Shown here: positions 35,951-46,161 of the stretch, piece after piece
How positions within the stretch are numbered: the first letter of the stretch is position 1
Layout: the number at the start of each line of letters is the position of its first letter
From: Sulfitobacter mediterraneus
GTDB taxonomy: Bacteria > Pseudomonadota > Alphaproteobacteria > Rhodobacterales > Rhodobacteraceae
Direction of reading: 5' to 3'
DNA length: 64,000 nt
NCBI RefSeq assembly: GCF_003054325.1
Contig: NZ_QBKU01000006.1
Coordinates: 186,001-250,000 of the forward strand
Notes under the pieces: model-generated
The model's input: the letters and a program-made list of their open reading frames with translations, nothing else
Told to the model about the DNA's origin: nothing
The model's database searches: none
Program-made: the position numbers and the translations under genes

Positions 35951-36564
35951 GCCCCGGACCAATCCACACCCTCGGCCTTTTCAATACGCAGTTGGCCGTC
36001 AGGCCACGGCACCATAAGGTTGTGGACATCGGATGCATCGCCCTGCAACCAAAGAGCAATATCGCTTGGCCCCAACAGTACACCCATGCGGTGATGGATC
36101 GGTTCAACATCTGCGTTTGGCGGGCAGGTCACCGTGGCGACCTGTTCCACCGTTACGCCGCCGGGGCCATTCCATACGTCGGTGATCGCCGCGAAAAACA
36201 GCAATCCACCGTCCCTTGGCGCGATGCGCCATGCGGTTTTCTTGCGTTTCTCACCGGTCCATTCGTACCAGCCATTCACCGGCACAACCGCCCGTCCCGT
36301 ACCTTCATAGGCGGATTTATCAAAAACGGTTTCGGACCGGGCGTTGATCAACGTTTCCATCACCGGACGCCCCCGCGCATTGACCCGGCCCACCGGAATG
36401 ATCCCCCACCGCATACGCGACAACCCAAGAGCCGTGACGCACAACAGCTCTTGCCCCGGTGCGATATTATGGCGGGGCGGCTCGCTCTCAAACGCAGATG
36501 TATCGGCGCCCAAAACATCGCGTAATTCAGAGACCGGCGATGTCAAAAACAGGCGTCCGGGCAT
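35947..36564 (-). CDS. SRAP/YedK (HMCES) family protein with Pro2 instead of Cys2
   Basis: SRAP proteins shield abasic sites in single-stranded DNA by bonding to them through Cys2. The 205-residue protein is full-length and keeps the other active-site residues: N74 in INARSET, E101 in GWYEW and H157 in IHHRMGVLL, plus PRHNIAPGQ and the RWGIIP strand. The N-terminus, however, reads MPGRLFLTSP rather than MCGR. The ATG is clear and no MCGR is available in another frame. Loss of Met would expose an N-terminal proline. It precedes no obvious repair partner; the GDSL gene lies just upstream. Confidence 0.88.
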   Translation of the reverse strand: MPGRLFLTSPVSELRDVLGADTSAFESEPPRHNIAPGQELLCVTALGLSRMRWGIIPVGRVNARGRPVMETLINARSETVFDKSAYEGTGRAVVPVNGWYEWTGEKRKKTAWRIAPRDGGLLFFAAITDVWNGPGGVTVEQVATVTCPPNADVEPIHHRMGVLLGPSDIALWLQGDASDVHNLMVPWPDGQLRIEKAEGVDWSGA

Positions 36565-36567
36565 CGG

Positions 36568-37209
36568 TTAGCCCTCAATCTGGTTGATCAGCTGCAACAG
36601 CTCTGGCCCGAACCGCGCAACAATCATCGCCACGCCCTCGGCATTGGGATGCACGCCATCACCCTGGAACAGTGCACGATAGGCGCTGAGGTCTTCGCTT
36701 TCCTGCTCCTCGGTCAGCCCCGCAAAGAAGCTGTCGAGATAGAGGGTGTCAAAGTCTTTGGCCAGATCTGGGTAGATCCCCTCAAAGTCGGCTTTGTAGT
36801 CTTCGCCATAGTTCCCCGGCGCTTGCATGCCGACCAGCAGAACCTCGACCTCTGCCACCTGGGCCGCAGTGAGGATACCTGTCAGATTGTGCCGCGCCTG
36901 TTCCGATGGCAACCCGCGCAGCACGTCATTGCCGCCCAGCGCCACGATCATTCCGTCCACATCCGGCGTCAGCGTCCAATCCACCCGCGCCAATCCGCCA
37001 GCCGTGGTATCGCCGGACACTCCGGCATTGATCAACCGCACCTCTGCGCCGTTGGCATCCAGCCAGGCTTGCAACTGCGGCACAAACCCCTGTTCGGCAG
37101 GCAATCCATACCCTTGGGTCAAACTGTCGCCCAACGCGGCAATAACCACCTCATCGGCTTGCGCAATTCCTGCGAAACTGACCACAATTCCAATCATTAC
37201 CTTGCGCAT
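36568..37209 (-). CDS. TesA-like GDSL esterase / lysophospholipase
   Basis: This 213-residue periplasmic SGNH hydrolase has a short signal peptide (MRKVMIGIVVSFAGIAQA|D). The four family blocks are present: Ser in ALGDSLTQGYG, Gly in NAGVSGDTT, Asn in LGGNDVLRG, and Asp/His in DGVHPNAEG. TesA cleaves acyl thioesters and lysophospholipids. The divergent neighbours are an ABC ATPase and an FtsX-like permease of the YbbA-YbbP kind, which in E. coli work physically with TesA. The stop lies 3 bases from the start of the SRAP gene, so the two are co-transcribed. Confidence 0.9.
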   Translation of the reverse strand: MRKVMIGIVVSFAGIAQADEVVIAALGDSLTQGYGLPAEQGFVPQLQAWLDANGAEVRLINAGVSGDTTAGGLARVDWTLTPDVDGMIVALGGNDVLRGLPSEQARHNLTGILTAAQVAEVEVLLVGMQAPGNYGEDYKADFEGIYPDLAKDFDTLYLDSFFAGLTEEQESEDLSAYRALFQGDGVHPNAEGVAMIVARFGPELLQLINQIEG

Positions 37210-37257
37210 TTCAAACTGACCTCCATATCCAGCAGATACCTAATTAAAGGCGGCCCT

Positions 37258-37926
37258 ATGACAGACCTCGTGTTCCAGCTTAAAGATGTGGCTTTTTCGC
37301 TCAGAGGCAATGCCGGACAGGTCGATATCCTGCGCGGAATTTCCCTTAAGGTCCACAGCGGCGAAAGCGTTGCATTGGTTGGTCCCTCAGGGTCTGGCAA
37401 ATCATCCTTGTTGATGGTCATGGGCGGGCTGGAGCAGGCCACAGGCGGCACGGTCGAGGCTTTGGGCCAGAACCTTAGCACGATGGACGAGGATGCGCTG
37501 GCGCGGTTCCGGCAGGGGCGCATGGGCATTGTGTTTCAATCCTTTCACCTCATCCCGACCATGACCGCGTTGGAAAATGTCGCCACGCCGTTGGAGATTT
37601 CTGGTCAGACGGATGCCTTTGACCGGGCGCGAGAGGCGTTGGGGGCGGTCGGCCTTGGCCACCGCGTTGATCACTACCCCGCACAGCTTTCAGGCGGCGA
37701 GCAACAGCGCGTTGCCCTTGCGCGGGCCTGTGCGCCGCGCCCGGCTATTTTGTTGGCCGATGAACCCACCGGCAATCTGGACAGCACCAATGGCAGCGCC
37801 ATTATGGATCTGCTGTTCGAGATGCGCGACACCTACGGGGCCACGCTGGTGTTGGTGACCCATGATCCGGCGCTAGCAGAACGTTGTGATCGGTCCGTGG
37901 CTCTCGCCGATGGAAAAATCGCATGA
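37258..37926 (+). CDS. ABC transporter ATP-binding protein, YbbA-like
   Basis: The 222-residue ATPase of the MacB/LolD class has Walker [10 protein letters not shown], the family-typical [26 protein letters not shown] segment, signature [14 protein letters not shown] and Walker [14 protein letters not shown]. It starts [13 protein letters not shown] with AAAGGCGG upstream, although the frame is open far upstream. It overlaps the permease gene by 4 bases and diverges from the TesA-like gene, so it is most likely YbbA, forming an extraction machine for hydrophobic molecules with YbbP and TesA. Confidence 0.92.
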   Translation: MTDLVFQLKDVAFSLRGNAGQVDILRGISLKVHSGESVALVGPSGSGKSSLLMVMGGLEQATGGTVEALGQNLSTMDEDALARFRQGRMGIVFQSFHLIPTMTALENVATPLEISGQTDAFDRAREALGAVGLGHRVDHYPAQLSGGEQQRVALARACAPRPAILLADEPTGNLDSTNGSAIMDLLFEMRDTYGATLVLVTHDPALAERCDRSVALADGKIA

Positions 37927-40439
37927 GCCTGTCCCTCGCCAGCCGCTTTGCCCGCCGTGAAATGCGCGGCGGCCTCAAAGGGTTTCGCCTGTTTCTGGCC
38001 TGTCTTGCACTTGGCGTGGCCGCAATTGCCGCTGTCGGATCGGTCCGCGCCGCTATTGAGGCAGGTTTGCAACGGGAGGGCGCGGCCCTCTTGGGCGGCG
38101 CGGCAGAGCTGGATTTTACTTACCGGTTTGCAACGGAAGAGGAACAGGACTGGATCGCGACCCGCGCCACATCTGTATCCGAAATTGTTGAATTTCGGTC
38201 CATGGCAGTGGTGGGCGACGAACGGGCGCTGACGCAGATCAAAGGTGTTGATGATGCCTATCCATTGGTCGGGCAGATGGTGCTCGACCCCGCGATGCCG
38301 CTGGATGCGGCACTGGCGGATCGTGGCGGCAATCCCGGTGCGGTGATGGAACGGGCGCTGTCGGATCGGCTTGGCATTGCGGCAGGTGACACGTTCAAGC
38401 TAGGCAGCAAAGCCTATCATCTATCCGCTTTGATTGTTCGAGAGCCTGACAGCGCCGCCAGCGGTTTTGCCCTCGGGCCACGCACCCTATTGCGCCGAGA
38501 AGCGCTGGAGGGGTCCGGCCTTCTGGGCCCGGGCACGTTGTTCAACTCCAAATACCGGCTGACCTTGCCGCAGGGCACTGACCTTGACGGGCTGAAGACC
38601 GCCGCCTTGGAACAGTTTGAAAACAGTGGCATGCGCTGGACAGATGCCCGGAACGGCGCACCCGGCGTGGCCCGTTTTGTCAAACGTCTTGGGGCATTTT
38701 TGGTGCTTGTCGGGCTGTCCGGTCTGGCGGTGGGCGGCGTTGGTGTGTCGGCGGCTGTGCGGTCCTATCTGAATGGCAAGACAGGTGTGATTGCCACCCT
38801 GCGAGCCTTGGGCGCAGATCGCGCGACAATTTTCCAAACCTATTTTCTCCAGATCGGTATCCTGTCGATTTTGGGCGTTACCATTGGCGTCATCCTCGGT
38901 GCGGTCGCGCCAATGCTGCTGTCGCCGCTGATCGAGGCGCGTCTTCCGGTGCCTGCCCGGTTTGCCTTTTATCCGCTCCCGCTGATTGAGGCCGCGATCT
39001 ATGGCTTGCTGACGGCGCTGGCTTTTACCCTCTGGCCACTGGCCCGCAGCGAGGACGTACGGGCCGCCACGCTGTTTCGGGACGCATGGCAAGGCGCACG
39101 GCGCCTGCCTGCGCCGCGATATCTGGCGGTGATCGGGCTGATTGTTGCGACGCTGGTGGGGCTGGCGGCGTGGTTCAACGGGTCGTGGATGCTGACGCTT
39201 TGGACATTGGGCGGCATTGCTGGGGCCTTGGTCTTGCTGGTTCTCGCGGCGGGTCTGCTGCGCCTGCTGTCGCGCCGGGCGGCGCGGTTGGCGCGGGGGC
39301 GTCCCCGCCTGCGATGGGCTCTTGCCGCGATCAGCGGTCAGGGCGAGGGGGCTGGCGCGGTTGTCCTATCATTGGGCCTTGGCCTGTCGGTTTTGGCCGC
39401 CGTGGGCCAGATCGACGGCAACCTGCGCAATGCGATCTCCGGCAATTTGCCGGAAGTGGCGCCATCCTATTTCTTTGTCGATATCCAGAAGGATCAAATC
39501 GGCGGCTATACCGAACGCTTGGAAAATGACCCTGCCGTCAGCCGCATCGACAGCGCGCCGATGTTGCGCGGTGTTATCACCAAGATCAACGGACAACCCG
39601 CTGACGAGGTTGCTGGCGATCACTGGGTTGTGCGCGGCGACCGCGGCGTGACCTACGCCGCAGCGCCTGACCCCGATGCCCGTCTCACCGCAGGATCGTG
39701 GTGGCCCGAAGATTATTCCGGTCCACCGCTGATCAGTTTTGCCACCGAAGAGGCCGAGGAAATTGGCCTGTCGTTGGGCGATACGCTGACCATCAATGTG
39801 CTGGGCCGCGATATCAAAGGCACCATCGCCAGCTTTCAGGAGGTCGATTTTTCCACCGCTGGCATCGGCTTTGTCCTGACGATGAACCCCGCCGCATTGT
39901 CCGGCGCACCGCATACGTTTATTTCAACCGTCTATGCCGAGGCAGAGGCGGAGGGCCAGATCCTGCGCGATCTGGCCAGCGCCTATCCCAACATCACTGC
40001 GATACGGGTGCGCGACGCGATTGACAGGGTCTCCGCCGTGCTGGCCGGTCTGGCCGCCGCCACGTCTTACGGCGCTTTGGCAACGCTTTTGACCGGTTTT
40101 CTGGTGCTGATCGGGGCTGCCGCCGCCGGGGCACAAGCCCGTACCTATGAGGCGGCCCTTCTCAAGACACTGGGTGCATCCCGCCGCGCCATTGCCGCCA
40201 GCTTTATGCTGCGCGCGGCCCTTTTGGGCGTGTTTGCAGGGGCGGTTGCCTTGCTCGCCGGGGTGCTTGGCGGCTGGGCGGTGAGCCGGTTTGTGATGGA
40301 AACCGACTTTACAATCATCTGGCCATCGGCCCTGATGATCATTGCAGGCGGCGTGTTGGCCACCGTCCTTGCCGGCCTTGGCTTTGCGCTGCGGTCCCTG
40401 AATGCCCGGCCCGCGCAGGTATTGCGTGCCCGTGAATAA
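37923..40439 (+). CDS. FtsX-like ABC permease, YbbP-like
   Basis: This large permease (838 residues) has an N-terminal helix (about 25-45) and a large periplasmic domain. A membrane block around 255-420 includes the FtsX core VGVSAAVRSYLNGKTGVIATLRALGADRATIFQTYFLQ. A second periplasmic domain (about 500-690) and a second FtsX block near the C-terminus (ARTYEAALLKTLGASRRAIAASFMLRAALLG) follow. The doubled FtsX layout is that of YbbP, not of the shorter LolC/E. Coupled by ATGA to the ATPase. The transported substrate is unknown but probably lipid-like. Confidence 0.9.
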   Translation: MSLSLASRFARREMRGGLKGFRLFLACLALGVAAIAAVGSVRAAIEAGLQREGAALLGGAAELDFTYRFATEEEQDWIATRATSVSEIVEFRSMAVVGDERALTQIKGVDDAYPLVGQMVLDPAMPLDAALADRGGNPGAVMERALSDRLGIAAGDTFKLGSKAYHLSALIVREPDSAASGFALGPRTLLRREALEGSGLLGPGTLFNSKYRLTLPQGTDLDGLKTAALEQFENSGMRWTDARNGAPGVARFVKRLGAFLVLVGLSGLAVGGVGVSAAVRSYLNGKTGVIATLRALGADRATIFQTYFLQIGILSILGVTIGVILGAVAPMLLSPLIEARLPVPARFAFYPLPLIEAAIYGLLTALAFTLWPLARSEDVRAATLFRDAWQGARRLPAPRYLAVIGLIVATLVGLAAWFNGSWMLTLWTLGGIAGALVLLVLAAGLLRLLSRRAARLARGRPRLRWALAAISGQGEGAGAVVLSLGLGLSVLAAVGQIDGNLRNAISGNLPEVAPSYFFVDIQKDQIGGYTERLENDPAVSRIDSAPMLRGVITKINGQPADEVAGDHWVVRGDRGVTYAAAPDPDARLTAGSWWPEDYSGPPLISFATEEAEEIGLSLGDTLTINVLGRDIKGTIASFQEVDFSTAGIGFVLTMNPAALSGAPHTFISTVYAEAEAEGQILRDLASAYPNITAIRVRDAIDRVSAVLAGLAAATSYGALATLLTGFLVLIGAAAAGAQARTYEAALLKTLGASRRAIAASFMLRAALLGVFAGAVALLAGVLGGWAVSRFVMETDFTIIWPSALMIIAGGVLATVLAGLGFALRSLNARPAQVLRARE

Positions 40440-40453
40440 CAGCCGGATGTGAC

Positions 40454-41338
40454 ATGACCCAGGACTTGCCTGCCCCCCTGCCTCCCGCCTTGCGCCCCGC
40501 GCAGCAGCAGCACGTCCTGAACATTGTCCGCCGGGCCGCAAAGGCAGAAATCCTGCCACGCTTTCGCGCCTTGGCTGCGGCAGAGATCAGCAGCAAATCG
40601 CGCCCCGATGATCTGGTGACCACCGCCGATCTGCAGGCCGAGGCGATGATCACACGGGCGCTCAAGATCGCCTTTCCGGATGCCTTGGTGATCGGAGAGG
40701 AGGCCGTTGCCAAAGATCCGTCCTTGCTGGATGGGTTGGCCAATGCGCCGCTGGCGTTCATTATTGATCCGGTGGATGGCACGTGGAATTTTGCGCATGG
40801 GCTGGCGGTCTTTGGCGTAATCCTTGCGGTCACACAATTTGGCAAACCCGGTTTCGGGCTGATTTACGATCCACTTGCCGATGATTGGGCTATCGCAGAC
40901 AGCGCCACGGGGCTTGCAGAGCTGCAAAAGGCCAACGGCAACAGCAGCCCCCTGAGGGTTGCGATGGGCAAGCAGATTGAGAACCTGTCAGGGTATATCC
41001 CGCTCAGTTTATTTGAAGGGCCGGTGTTGCGGCAGGTCGCGGCCACATTGCCAAGTTTTGCACGTGTGACCAGCCTGCGTTGTTCTGCCCATGAATATCG
41101 GATGGTCGCGCAGGGCCATGTGGATTTCCTGCTGACAGGAATGTTGCACCCGTGGGATCACGCCGCAGGGGCGTTGATCTGTGCGCAGGCCGGCGCTCAT
41201 GTTGAGATGCTGGATGGCGGGCCCTATTCCGCTGCCCGCCGCAATGGTCATCTGCTGGTTGCGCCCGATCGCACCACATGGAACCGGCTGCGCAAGGTCT
41301 TTGATTTCCTTGTGGTGCAAGAACCAAGCGGCGCTTGA
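40454..41338 (+). CDS. Inositol monophosphatase family protein
   Basis: The 294-residue protein has the Mg-dependent phosphatase motifs of the family: VIGEEAV (Glu-Glu), FIIDPVDGTWNFAHGLAVFGV (Asp-Pro-hydrophobic-Asp-Gly-Thr) and the C-terminal HPWDHAAGALICAQAGA (Trp-Asp-x-Ala-Ala). Relatives act on inositol phosphates, 3'-phosphoadenosine 5'-phosphate, histidinol phosphate or fructose bisphosphate. It follows the ABC permease by 14 bases and is likely in the same transcript. A terminator follows. Confidence 0.88.
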   Translation: MTQDLPAPLPPALRPAQQQHVLNIVRRAAKAEILPRFRALAAAEISSKSRPDDLVTTADLQAEAMITRALKIAFPDALVIGEEAVAKDPSLLDGLANAPLAFIIDPVDGTWNFAHGLAVFGVILAVTQFGKPGFGLIYDPLADDWAIADSATGLAELQKANGNSSPLRVAMGKQIENLSGYIPLSLFEGPVLRQVAATLPSFARVTSLRCSAHEYRMVAQGHVDFLLTGMLHPWDHAAGALICAQAGAHVEMLDGGPYSAARRNGHLLVAPDRTTWNRLRKVFDFLVVQEPSGA

Positions 41339-41354
41339 CCGCTGCCGAAAACAC

Positions 41355-41383
41355 AAAAGGCGGAGCGTTGAGCCCCGCCTTTT
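41355..41383. terminator. Bidirectional terminator, inositol phosphatase / gcvP
   Basis: AAAGGCGG and CCGCCTTT arms lie between the convergent genes, with T-runs on both strands. Confidence 0.75.
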
Positions 41384-41405
41384 GCACTGTGTCAATCCCG
41401 CCAGA

Positions 41406-44252
41406 TCATTCCGCCGCTTCGGCGTAATCCTCCATGGGCGGGCAGGTGCAGATCAAATTGCGGTCGCCATGCACGTTGTCAACGCGGTTGACCGGAGGCC
41501 AGTATTTGTCCACCCGGAACGCGCCCGGAGGGAAACAACCCTGTTCGCGGGTATAGGGACGGTCGCCCCATTCCAGCACCAGATCCTCAACCGTATGCGG
41601 CGCATTCTTGAGCGGATTGTTCTCGCGCGGCATGTCGCCTTTTTCAATCGCGTCAATCTCCGCACGGATCGCCAGCATCGCGTCACAGAACCGGTCCAGC
41701 TCTGCTTTGTTTTCGCTTTCGGTCGGCTCAACCATCAGCGTGCCAGCCACCGGCCAAGACATTGTTGGCGCGTGGAAGCCACAGTCGATCAGACGTTTGG
41801 CGATGTCATCCACCGTCACACCAGCGCTTTCGTCAAAGGGGCGGACATCAATGATGCATTCATGCGCCACGCGGCCTGATGGCCCTTTGTAAAGCACGTC
41901 ATAGGCCCCTTCGAGCCGCTTGGCGATGTAGTTGGCATTCAGGATCGCAACGCGGGTGGCCTGGGTCAGCCCCTCACCGCCCATCATCAGGCAATAGGCC
42001 AATGAGATCGGCAACAGCGATGGCGAGCCGTATGGCGCCGCCGATACGGCGCTGCCGCCATCATTCGGATGGCCCGGCAGATGCGCAATCAGATGTTCCT
42101 TTACACCAATGGGGCCCATGCCGGGACCGCCGCCGCCATGCGGGATGCAGAAGGTCTTGTGCAGGTTCAGGTGGCTCACGTCACCGCCCAGATCACCGGG
42201 GCGGGACAGGCCCACCATGGCGTTCATATTGGCCCCGTCGATATAGACCTGACCGCCATGCTCATGGGTGATTTTGGTCACCTCGGTCACGGTTTCCTCA
42301 AACACACCATGTGTCGAGGGATAGGTGATCATGCAGCCGGCTAGGTTTTCGGCGTGCTGTGCGGCCTTGGCGCGGAAGTCATCCAGATCAATATCACCGT
42401 TGTCGGCAGATTTGATCGGCACAACCTTCCAGCCCACCATCTGCGCGGAGGCCGGATTGGTGCCATGGGCGCTCATCGGGATCAGACAGATATTGCGATG
42501 CCCCTCGCCGTTGGCGCGGTGATAGGCCGAAATCGTCAACAGACCCGCATATTCCCCCTGCGCGCCCGAATTTGGCTGCATGGAAATCGCGTCATAGCCG
42601 GTGATATCACAAAGCTTGGAGGACAGATCGTCGATCATCTCCTTATAGCCCAGCGCCTGATTGTCCGGCACAAATGGGTGCATCAGGGAAAACTCACGCC
42701 AGCTCACCGGCATCATTTCGGCGGCCGAGTTCAGCTTCATCGTGCAAGAGCCCAGCGGGATCATCGCCCGGTCCAGCGCCAGATCGCGATCCGCCAAACG
42801 GCGCATGTAGCGCATCATCTCGGTTTCGGCGCGGTTCATGTGGAAAATCGGATGGGTGAGGTATTCGGTCTGCCGGATCAGCTTTTCTGGCATGTGGTAA
42901 TGCGGGGTGTAATCCTTGTCTGCACGGTCAATCCCAAAAGCCCGCCAAACCGCTTCAATGGTGACGGGTTTGCTGCGCTCATCCAGAGTGATACCAACCT
43001 TGGTATCGCCCACTTTGCGAAGGTTCACACCCTCTTCGACCGCTGATTTCATCACGGCCGACTGCAATGGGCCAACCTCAACAGTGATCGTGTCAAAGAA
43101 TGTCGCAGGACGCACGTCAAAGCCCGCCTGTTTCAGCCCTTCGGCCAAACGCACGGTCTTGCGGTGGATGCGCTGCGCGATGGCCTTCAGGCCCTTTGGC
43201 CCATGGAACACAGCATACATCGACGCCATCACCGCCAACAAAGCCTGCGCAGTGCAAACGTTCGAGGTCGCCTTTTCGCGGCGAATGTGTTGTTCGCGGG
43301 TTTGCAAGGAAAGACGGTAGGCACGGTTGCCGTGTGCATCAATCGACACACCCACGATCCGGCCCGGCATGGAGCGTTTCATGGAATCTTTGCAGGCCAT
43401 ATAGGCGGCATGCGGGCCGCCGTATCCTTCGGGCACACCAAACCGCTGGGTTGTGCCAACAGCAATATCCGCGCCCATCTCCCCCGGTTCTTTGAGCAAG
43501 GTCAGGGACAAAGGATCAGCCGAAATAATCCCGACGCCCTTGTTCTCATGCAACGCAGCGATGTGGCTGGTGAAATCGCGCACATGGCCATAGGTGCCCG
43601 GATACTGGAAAATCGCGCCAAAAACCTTGTCCGCTTCCATCTTGTCCGGATCGCCGACGATGATCTCGATGCCCAAGGGGGCCGCGCGGGTTTTCATCAC
43701 TGCGATGTTTTGCGGGTGGCAATCGTGATCGACAAAAAACGCGCTGACCTTAGCCTTGGACATCCGCTGCGCCATGGTCATTGCTTCGGCACAGGCGGTC
43801 GCCTCATCCAACAGCGAGGCATTGGCAACCTCAAGACCGGTCAGATCGCTGATCATGGTCTGGAAGTTCAACAGCGCCTCAAGCCGCCCTTGCGAAATTT
43901 CGGGCTGGTACGGCGTATAGGCCGTGTACCATGCCGGGTTCTCAAGGATGTTCCGCTGGATGGCCGGGGGCGTCACAGTGCCATGGTAGCCTTGCCCAAT
44001 CAGGCTGGTCATCACCCTGTTCTTGGAGGCGGTCTTGCGCATATGCTCCAGCACCTCGCGCTCTGACATGGCCTTGCCGAAATCCAGCCCGCCTTTCATG
44101 CGGATGCCGCCCGGCAGGGTGTCATCAATCAGCGCATCAAGCGACTTGGCACCAACCGTGTCCAACATCTGCGTCATCTCTTCGGGTGACGGGCCGATGT
44201 GGCGGCGATTGGCAAAATCATACGGAAGATAATCGGTAGGCTTGAAGGTCAT
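41406..44252 (-). CDS. gcvP: Glycine dehydrogenase (aminomethyl-transferring), P protein
   Basis: GcvP decarboxylates glycine using pyridoxal phosphate and passes the aminomethyl group to the lipoyl arm of GcvH. The 948-residue protein is the fused single-chain form. The PLP lysine is in [17 protein letters not shown], and the N-terminal half starts [14 protein letters not shown], the usual opening. The start at 44252 ([17 protein letters not shown]) fits the family; the frame is open 16 codons further upstream into repeat copy C. Last gene of gcvT-gcvH-gcvP. Confidence 0.97.
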   Translation of the reverse strand: MTFKPTDYLPYDFANRRHIGPSPEEMTQMLDTVGAKSLDALIDDTLPGGIRMKGGLDFGKAMSEREVLEHMRKTASKNRVMTSLIGQGYHGTVTPPAIQRNILENPAWYTAYTPYQPEISQGRLEALLNFQTMISDLTGLEVANASLLDEATACAEAMTMAQRMSKAKVSAFFVDHDCHPQNIAVMKTRAAPLGIEIIVGDPDKMEADKVFGAIFQYPGTYGHVRDFTSHIAALHENKGVGIISADPLSLTLLKEPGEMGADIAVGTTQRFGVPEGYGGPHAAYMACKDSMKRSMPGRIVGVSIDAHGNRAYRLSLQTREQHIRREKATSNVCTAQALLAVMASMYAVFHGPKGLKAIAQRIHRKTVRLAEGLKQAGFDVRPATFFDTITVEVGPLQSAVMKSAVEEGVNLRKVGDTKVGITLDERSKPVTIEAVWRAFGIDRADKDYTPHYHMPEKLIRQTEYLTHPIFHMNRAETEMMRYMRRLADRDLALDRAMIPLGSCTMKLNSAAEMMPVSWREFSLMHPFVPDNQALGYKEMIDDLSSKLCDITGYDAISMQPNSGAQGEYAGLLTISAYHRANGEGHRNICLIPMSAHGTNPASAQMVGWKVVPIKSADNGDIDLDDFRAKAAQHAENLAGCMITYPSTHGVFEETVTEVTKITHEHGGQVYIDGANMNAMVGLSRPGDLGGDVSHLNLHKTFCIPHGGGGPGMGPIGVKEHLIAHLPGHPNDGGSAVSAAPYGSPSLLPISLAYCLMMGGEGLTQATRVAILNANYIAKRLEGAYDVLYKGPSGRVAHECIIDVRPFDESAGVTVDDIAKRLIDCGFHAPTMSWPVAGTLMVEPTESENKAELDRFCDAMLAIRAEIDAIEKGDMPRENNPLKNAPHTVEDLVLEWGDRPYTREQGCFPPGAFRVDKYWPPVNRVDNVHGDRNLICTCPPMEDYAEAAE

Positions 44253-44261
44253 GGCACCCGC

Positions 44262-44310
44262 CCTTTTCTTTTTGGCTGTAAATATTCCCGCCGGAGGCAT
44301 CCCCGGCGGG
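44262..44310 (+). repeat. Dispersed GC-hairpin repeat, copy C
   Basis: CTTTTCTTTTTGGC, TGTAAATATTCC and hairpin CCCGCCGG-AGGCAT-CCCCGGCGGG. It fills the gap between gcvH and gcvP, inverted relative to transcription. It is the most diverged full copy. Confidence 0.5.
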
Positions 44311-44319
44311 CATCATGCG

Positions 44320-44679
44320 TTACCCGATGAAGGCCTGATAACCGGCTTCATCCATAAACTCGTCCATCTGCGATGCATCGCTGACCTTGAGCTTGAAAAA
44401 CCACGCTTCGCCCTGCGGGTCATCGTTGACCATGCTGGGGTTGTCGGTCAGGGCGCCGTTCACTTCGGTGATTTCACCGTCGATCGGGGCCAAAATGTCA
44501 GAGGCGGCTTTGACGGATTCGATCACCACCACTTCGTCATCTTTGCTGACGGTCGTGCCTTCTTCGGGCAGTTCCACAAATACGACGTCGCCCAATTGCT
44601 CTGCCGCGTGGATGGTGATGCCCACAACCACTTCGTCGCCTTCAACGCGCAGCCATTCGTGTTCTTCGGTAAATTTCAT
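44320..44679 (-). CDS. gcvH: Glycine cleavage system H protein
   Basis: The 119-residue lipoyl carrier has the canonical start [21 protein letters not shown] and the lipoylated lysine K57 within [12 protein letters not shown]. The C-terminal [13 protein letters not shown] and the YQAFIG end match the family. It shuttles aminomethyl groups from GcvP to GcvT. An upstream in-frame ATG 20 codons earlier lies within the intergenic gap after gcvT and is not needed. Confidence 0.97.
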   Translation of the reverse strand: MKFTEEHEWLRVEGDEVVVGITIHAAEQLGDVVFVELPEEGTTVSKDDEVVVIESVKAASDILAPIDGEITEVNGALTDNPSMVNDDPQGEAWFFKLKVSDASQMDEFMDEAGYQAFIG

Positions 44680-44698
44680 GTTGTCGTTCCCTTGTTGA

Positions 44699-45823
44699 TT
44701 ATCTTTTGAAGTTTGCCGCCACAAAGGGCAGCTTGGCAATCGTCAATGGCAGACGTTTGCCGCGCACTTCGCCCCAAAGCGGTGTGCCGGTTTTGCTGTG
44801 TTCCGTGGCGACATAGCCCATGGCAACCGGCCCGCCAAAGGTCGGGCCAAAGCCACCGGATGTGACTGTGCCGACCTGCGTTCCGCCCGCGTCAGCGTCA
44901 AAGATCGCCACGCCTTCGCGCATCGGTGCGCGTCCTTCGGGCAGCAGACCCACACGCTTGCGGGCTGCACCGTTTTCAAAGGCAGCCATCACGGCCTCGG
45001 CACCGGGGAACCCGCCAGCACGGTCGCCGTCCCGGCGGCGTACCTTCTGCACGGCCCAGTTCAATGCGCCCTCGACAGGGTTGGTTGTGGCGTCAATGTC
45101 ATGCCCATAAAGGCAAAGCCCGGCCTCAAGACGCAAGGAATCCCGTGCGCCAAGGCCAATGGCCTCAACCCCGTCCTGGGCCAACAGCTTGCGCGTCAGC
45201 GCCTCGGCCTGCGCGTCCGGCACCGAAATTTCATAGCCGTCCTCACCCGTGTAACCGGACCGGGAGGCCCAGACCGCGATCCCGTCCAGTGTCAGGTCTC
45301 GCACATGCATAAACGTCATATCTGCCGCAGCGGCATCCATCGCGGAGACCGCGGCCTCTGCGCCCGGTCCCTGCACCGCGATCAGCGCGCGATCCGTCAG
45401 GGCAGTCACGGTGATCTCGGGCTCAAGCGCCGCCTTCATGCGGGCAATATCGGCGGTCTTGCATGCTGCATTGACCACAACGAACAGATCATCGCCGCGC
45501 CGGGCAAACATCAGGTCATCCTCGATCCCGCCCGCGTCATTGGTGAACAAGCCATAACGCTGACGACCATCGCCCAGCCCCAGCACATCCATCGGCACCA
45601 GCGTTTCAAATGCTGTTGCGACCGCTTGCCATGATTGGCCCGATAGGATCACCTGACCCATGTGGCTGACGTCGAACAGCCCCGCCGCATCGCGGGTGTG
45701 CTGGTGTTCTTTCATCACGCCAAGCGGATATTGCACAGGCATTTCATAGCCCGCGAAAGGGACCATCTTGGCGCCCAGCTCAACATGCAGATCAAAAAGT
45801 GGTGTGCGGTTCAGATCGCTCAT
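44699..45823 (-). CDS. gcvT: Aminomethyltransferase (T protein)
   Basis: GcvT transfers the methylene unit from GcvH-bound aminomethyl to tetrahydrofolate. The 374-residue protein starts [32 protein letters not shown], has the folate-binding region [11 protein letters not shown] and the conserved [10 protein letters not shown]. Its C-terminal domain has the usual [12 protein letters not shown] strand. AAGGGGACAC precedes the ATG. The tandem glycine riboswitch lies about 80 bases upstream and should control the whole gcvT-H-P operon. Confidence 0.96.
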   Translation of the reverse strand: MSDLNRTPLFDLHVELGAKMVPFAGYEMPVQYPLGVMKEHQHTRDAAGLFDVSHMGQVILSGQSWQAVATAFETLVPMDVLGLGDGRQRYGLFTNDAGGIEDDLMFARRGDDLFVVVNAACKTADIARMKAALEPEITVTALTDRALIAVQGPGAEAAVSAMDAAAADMTFMHVRDLTLDGIAVWASRSGYTGEDGYEISVPDAQAEALTRKLLAQDGVEAIGLGARDSLRLEAGLCLYGHDIDATTNPVEGALNWAVQKVRRRDGDRAGGFPGAEAVMAAFENGAARKRVGLLPEGRAPMREGVAIFDADAGGTQVGTVTSGGFGPTFGGPVAMGYVATEHSKTGTPLWGEVRGKRLPLTIAKLPFVAANFKR

Positions 45824-45901
45824 CCGGTGTGTCCCCTTGTTCAACCGGATGTCGAAAATTGATCAACCGGCACCAATGCACCGCGACATGCGGCCCACGA
45901 T

Positions 45902-46057
45902 GCCCCCTCTGTCCTTTCGCCTGAGATCGTTATCCCTTCGGCGGGTGCATCCTCGCACCACTCTCCAGAGTGTCGTTTGTCCATCACGGTCCTTGTGGCC
46001 TGAGAGTTTCCGGGGCGGTTGCTCCTTCGGCACCGGCGCTTTGCCGATTCTCCCATG
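45902..46057 (-). promoter_or_regulatory. Tandem glycine riboswitch
   Basis: Read on the minus strand, two glycine aptamers follow each other. The first opens GGGAGAATCGGC, has GCCGAAGGAGCAA and closes ACTCTCAGGCCACAAGGACC. The second opens TGGAGAGTGG, has GCCGAAGGGATAA and closes ATCTCAGGCGAAAGGACAGA. A short linker joins them. The order, the conserved GCCGAAGG cores and the CTCAGGC..AAGGACC closings fit the family. It lies upstream of gcvT and would switch it on with glycine. No clear terminator stem was seen in the platform, so control may be at translation. Confidence 0.93.
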
Positions 46058-46161
46058 ACGGATGGCTATAGGTATGCCGCGGCATACCATTCCGTCAAGC
46101 GTGCTTGTGTTTGCGCCGCTTCCGGTGTTGTCTGCGGCGGAAATCCAATGGGCAGACCCTC

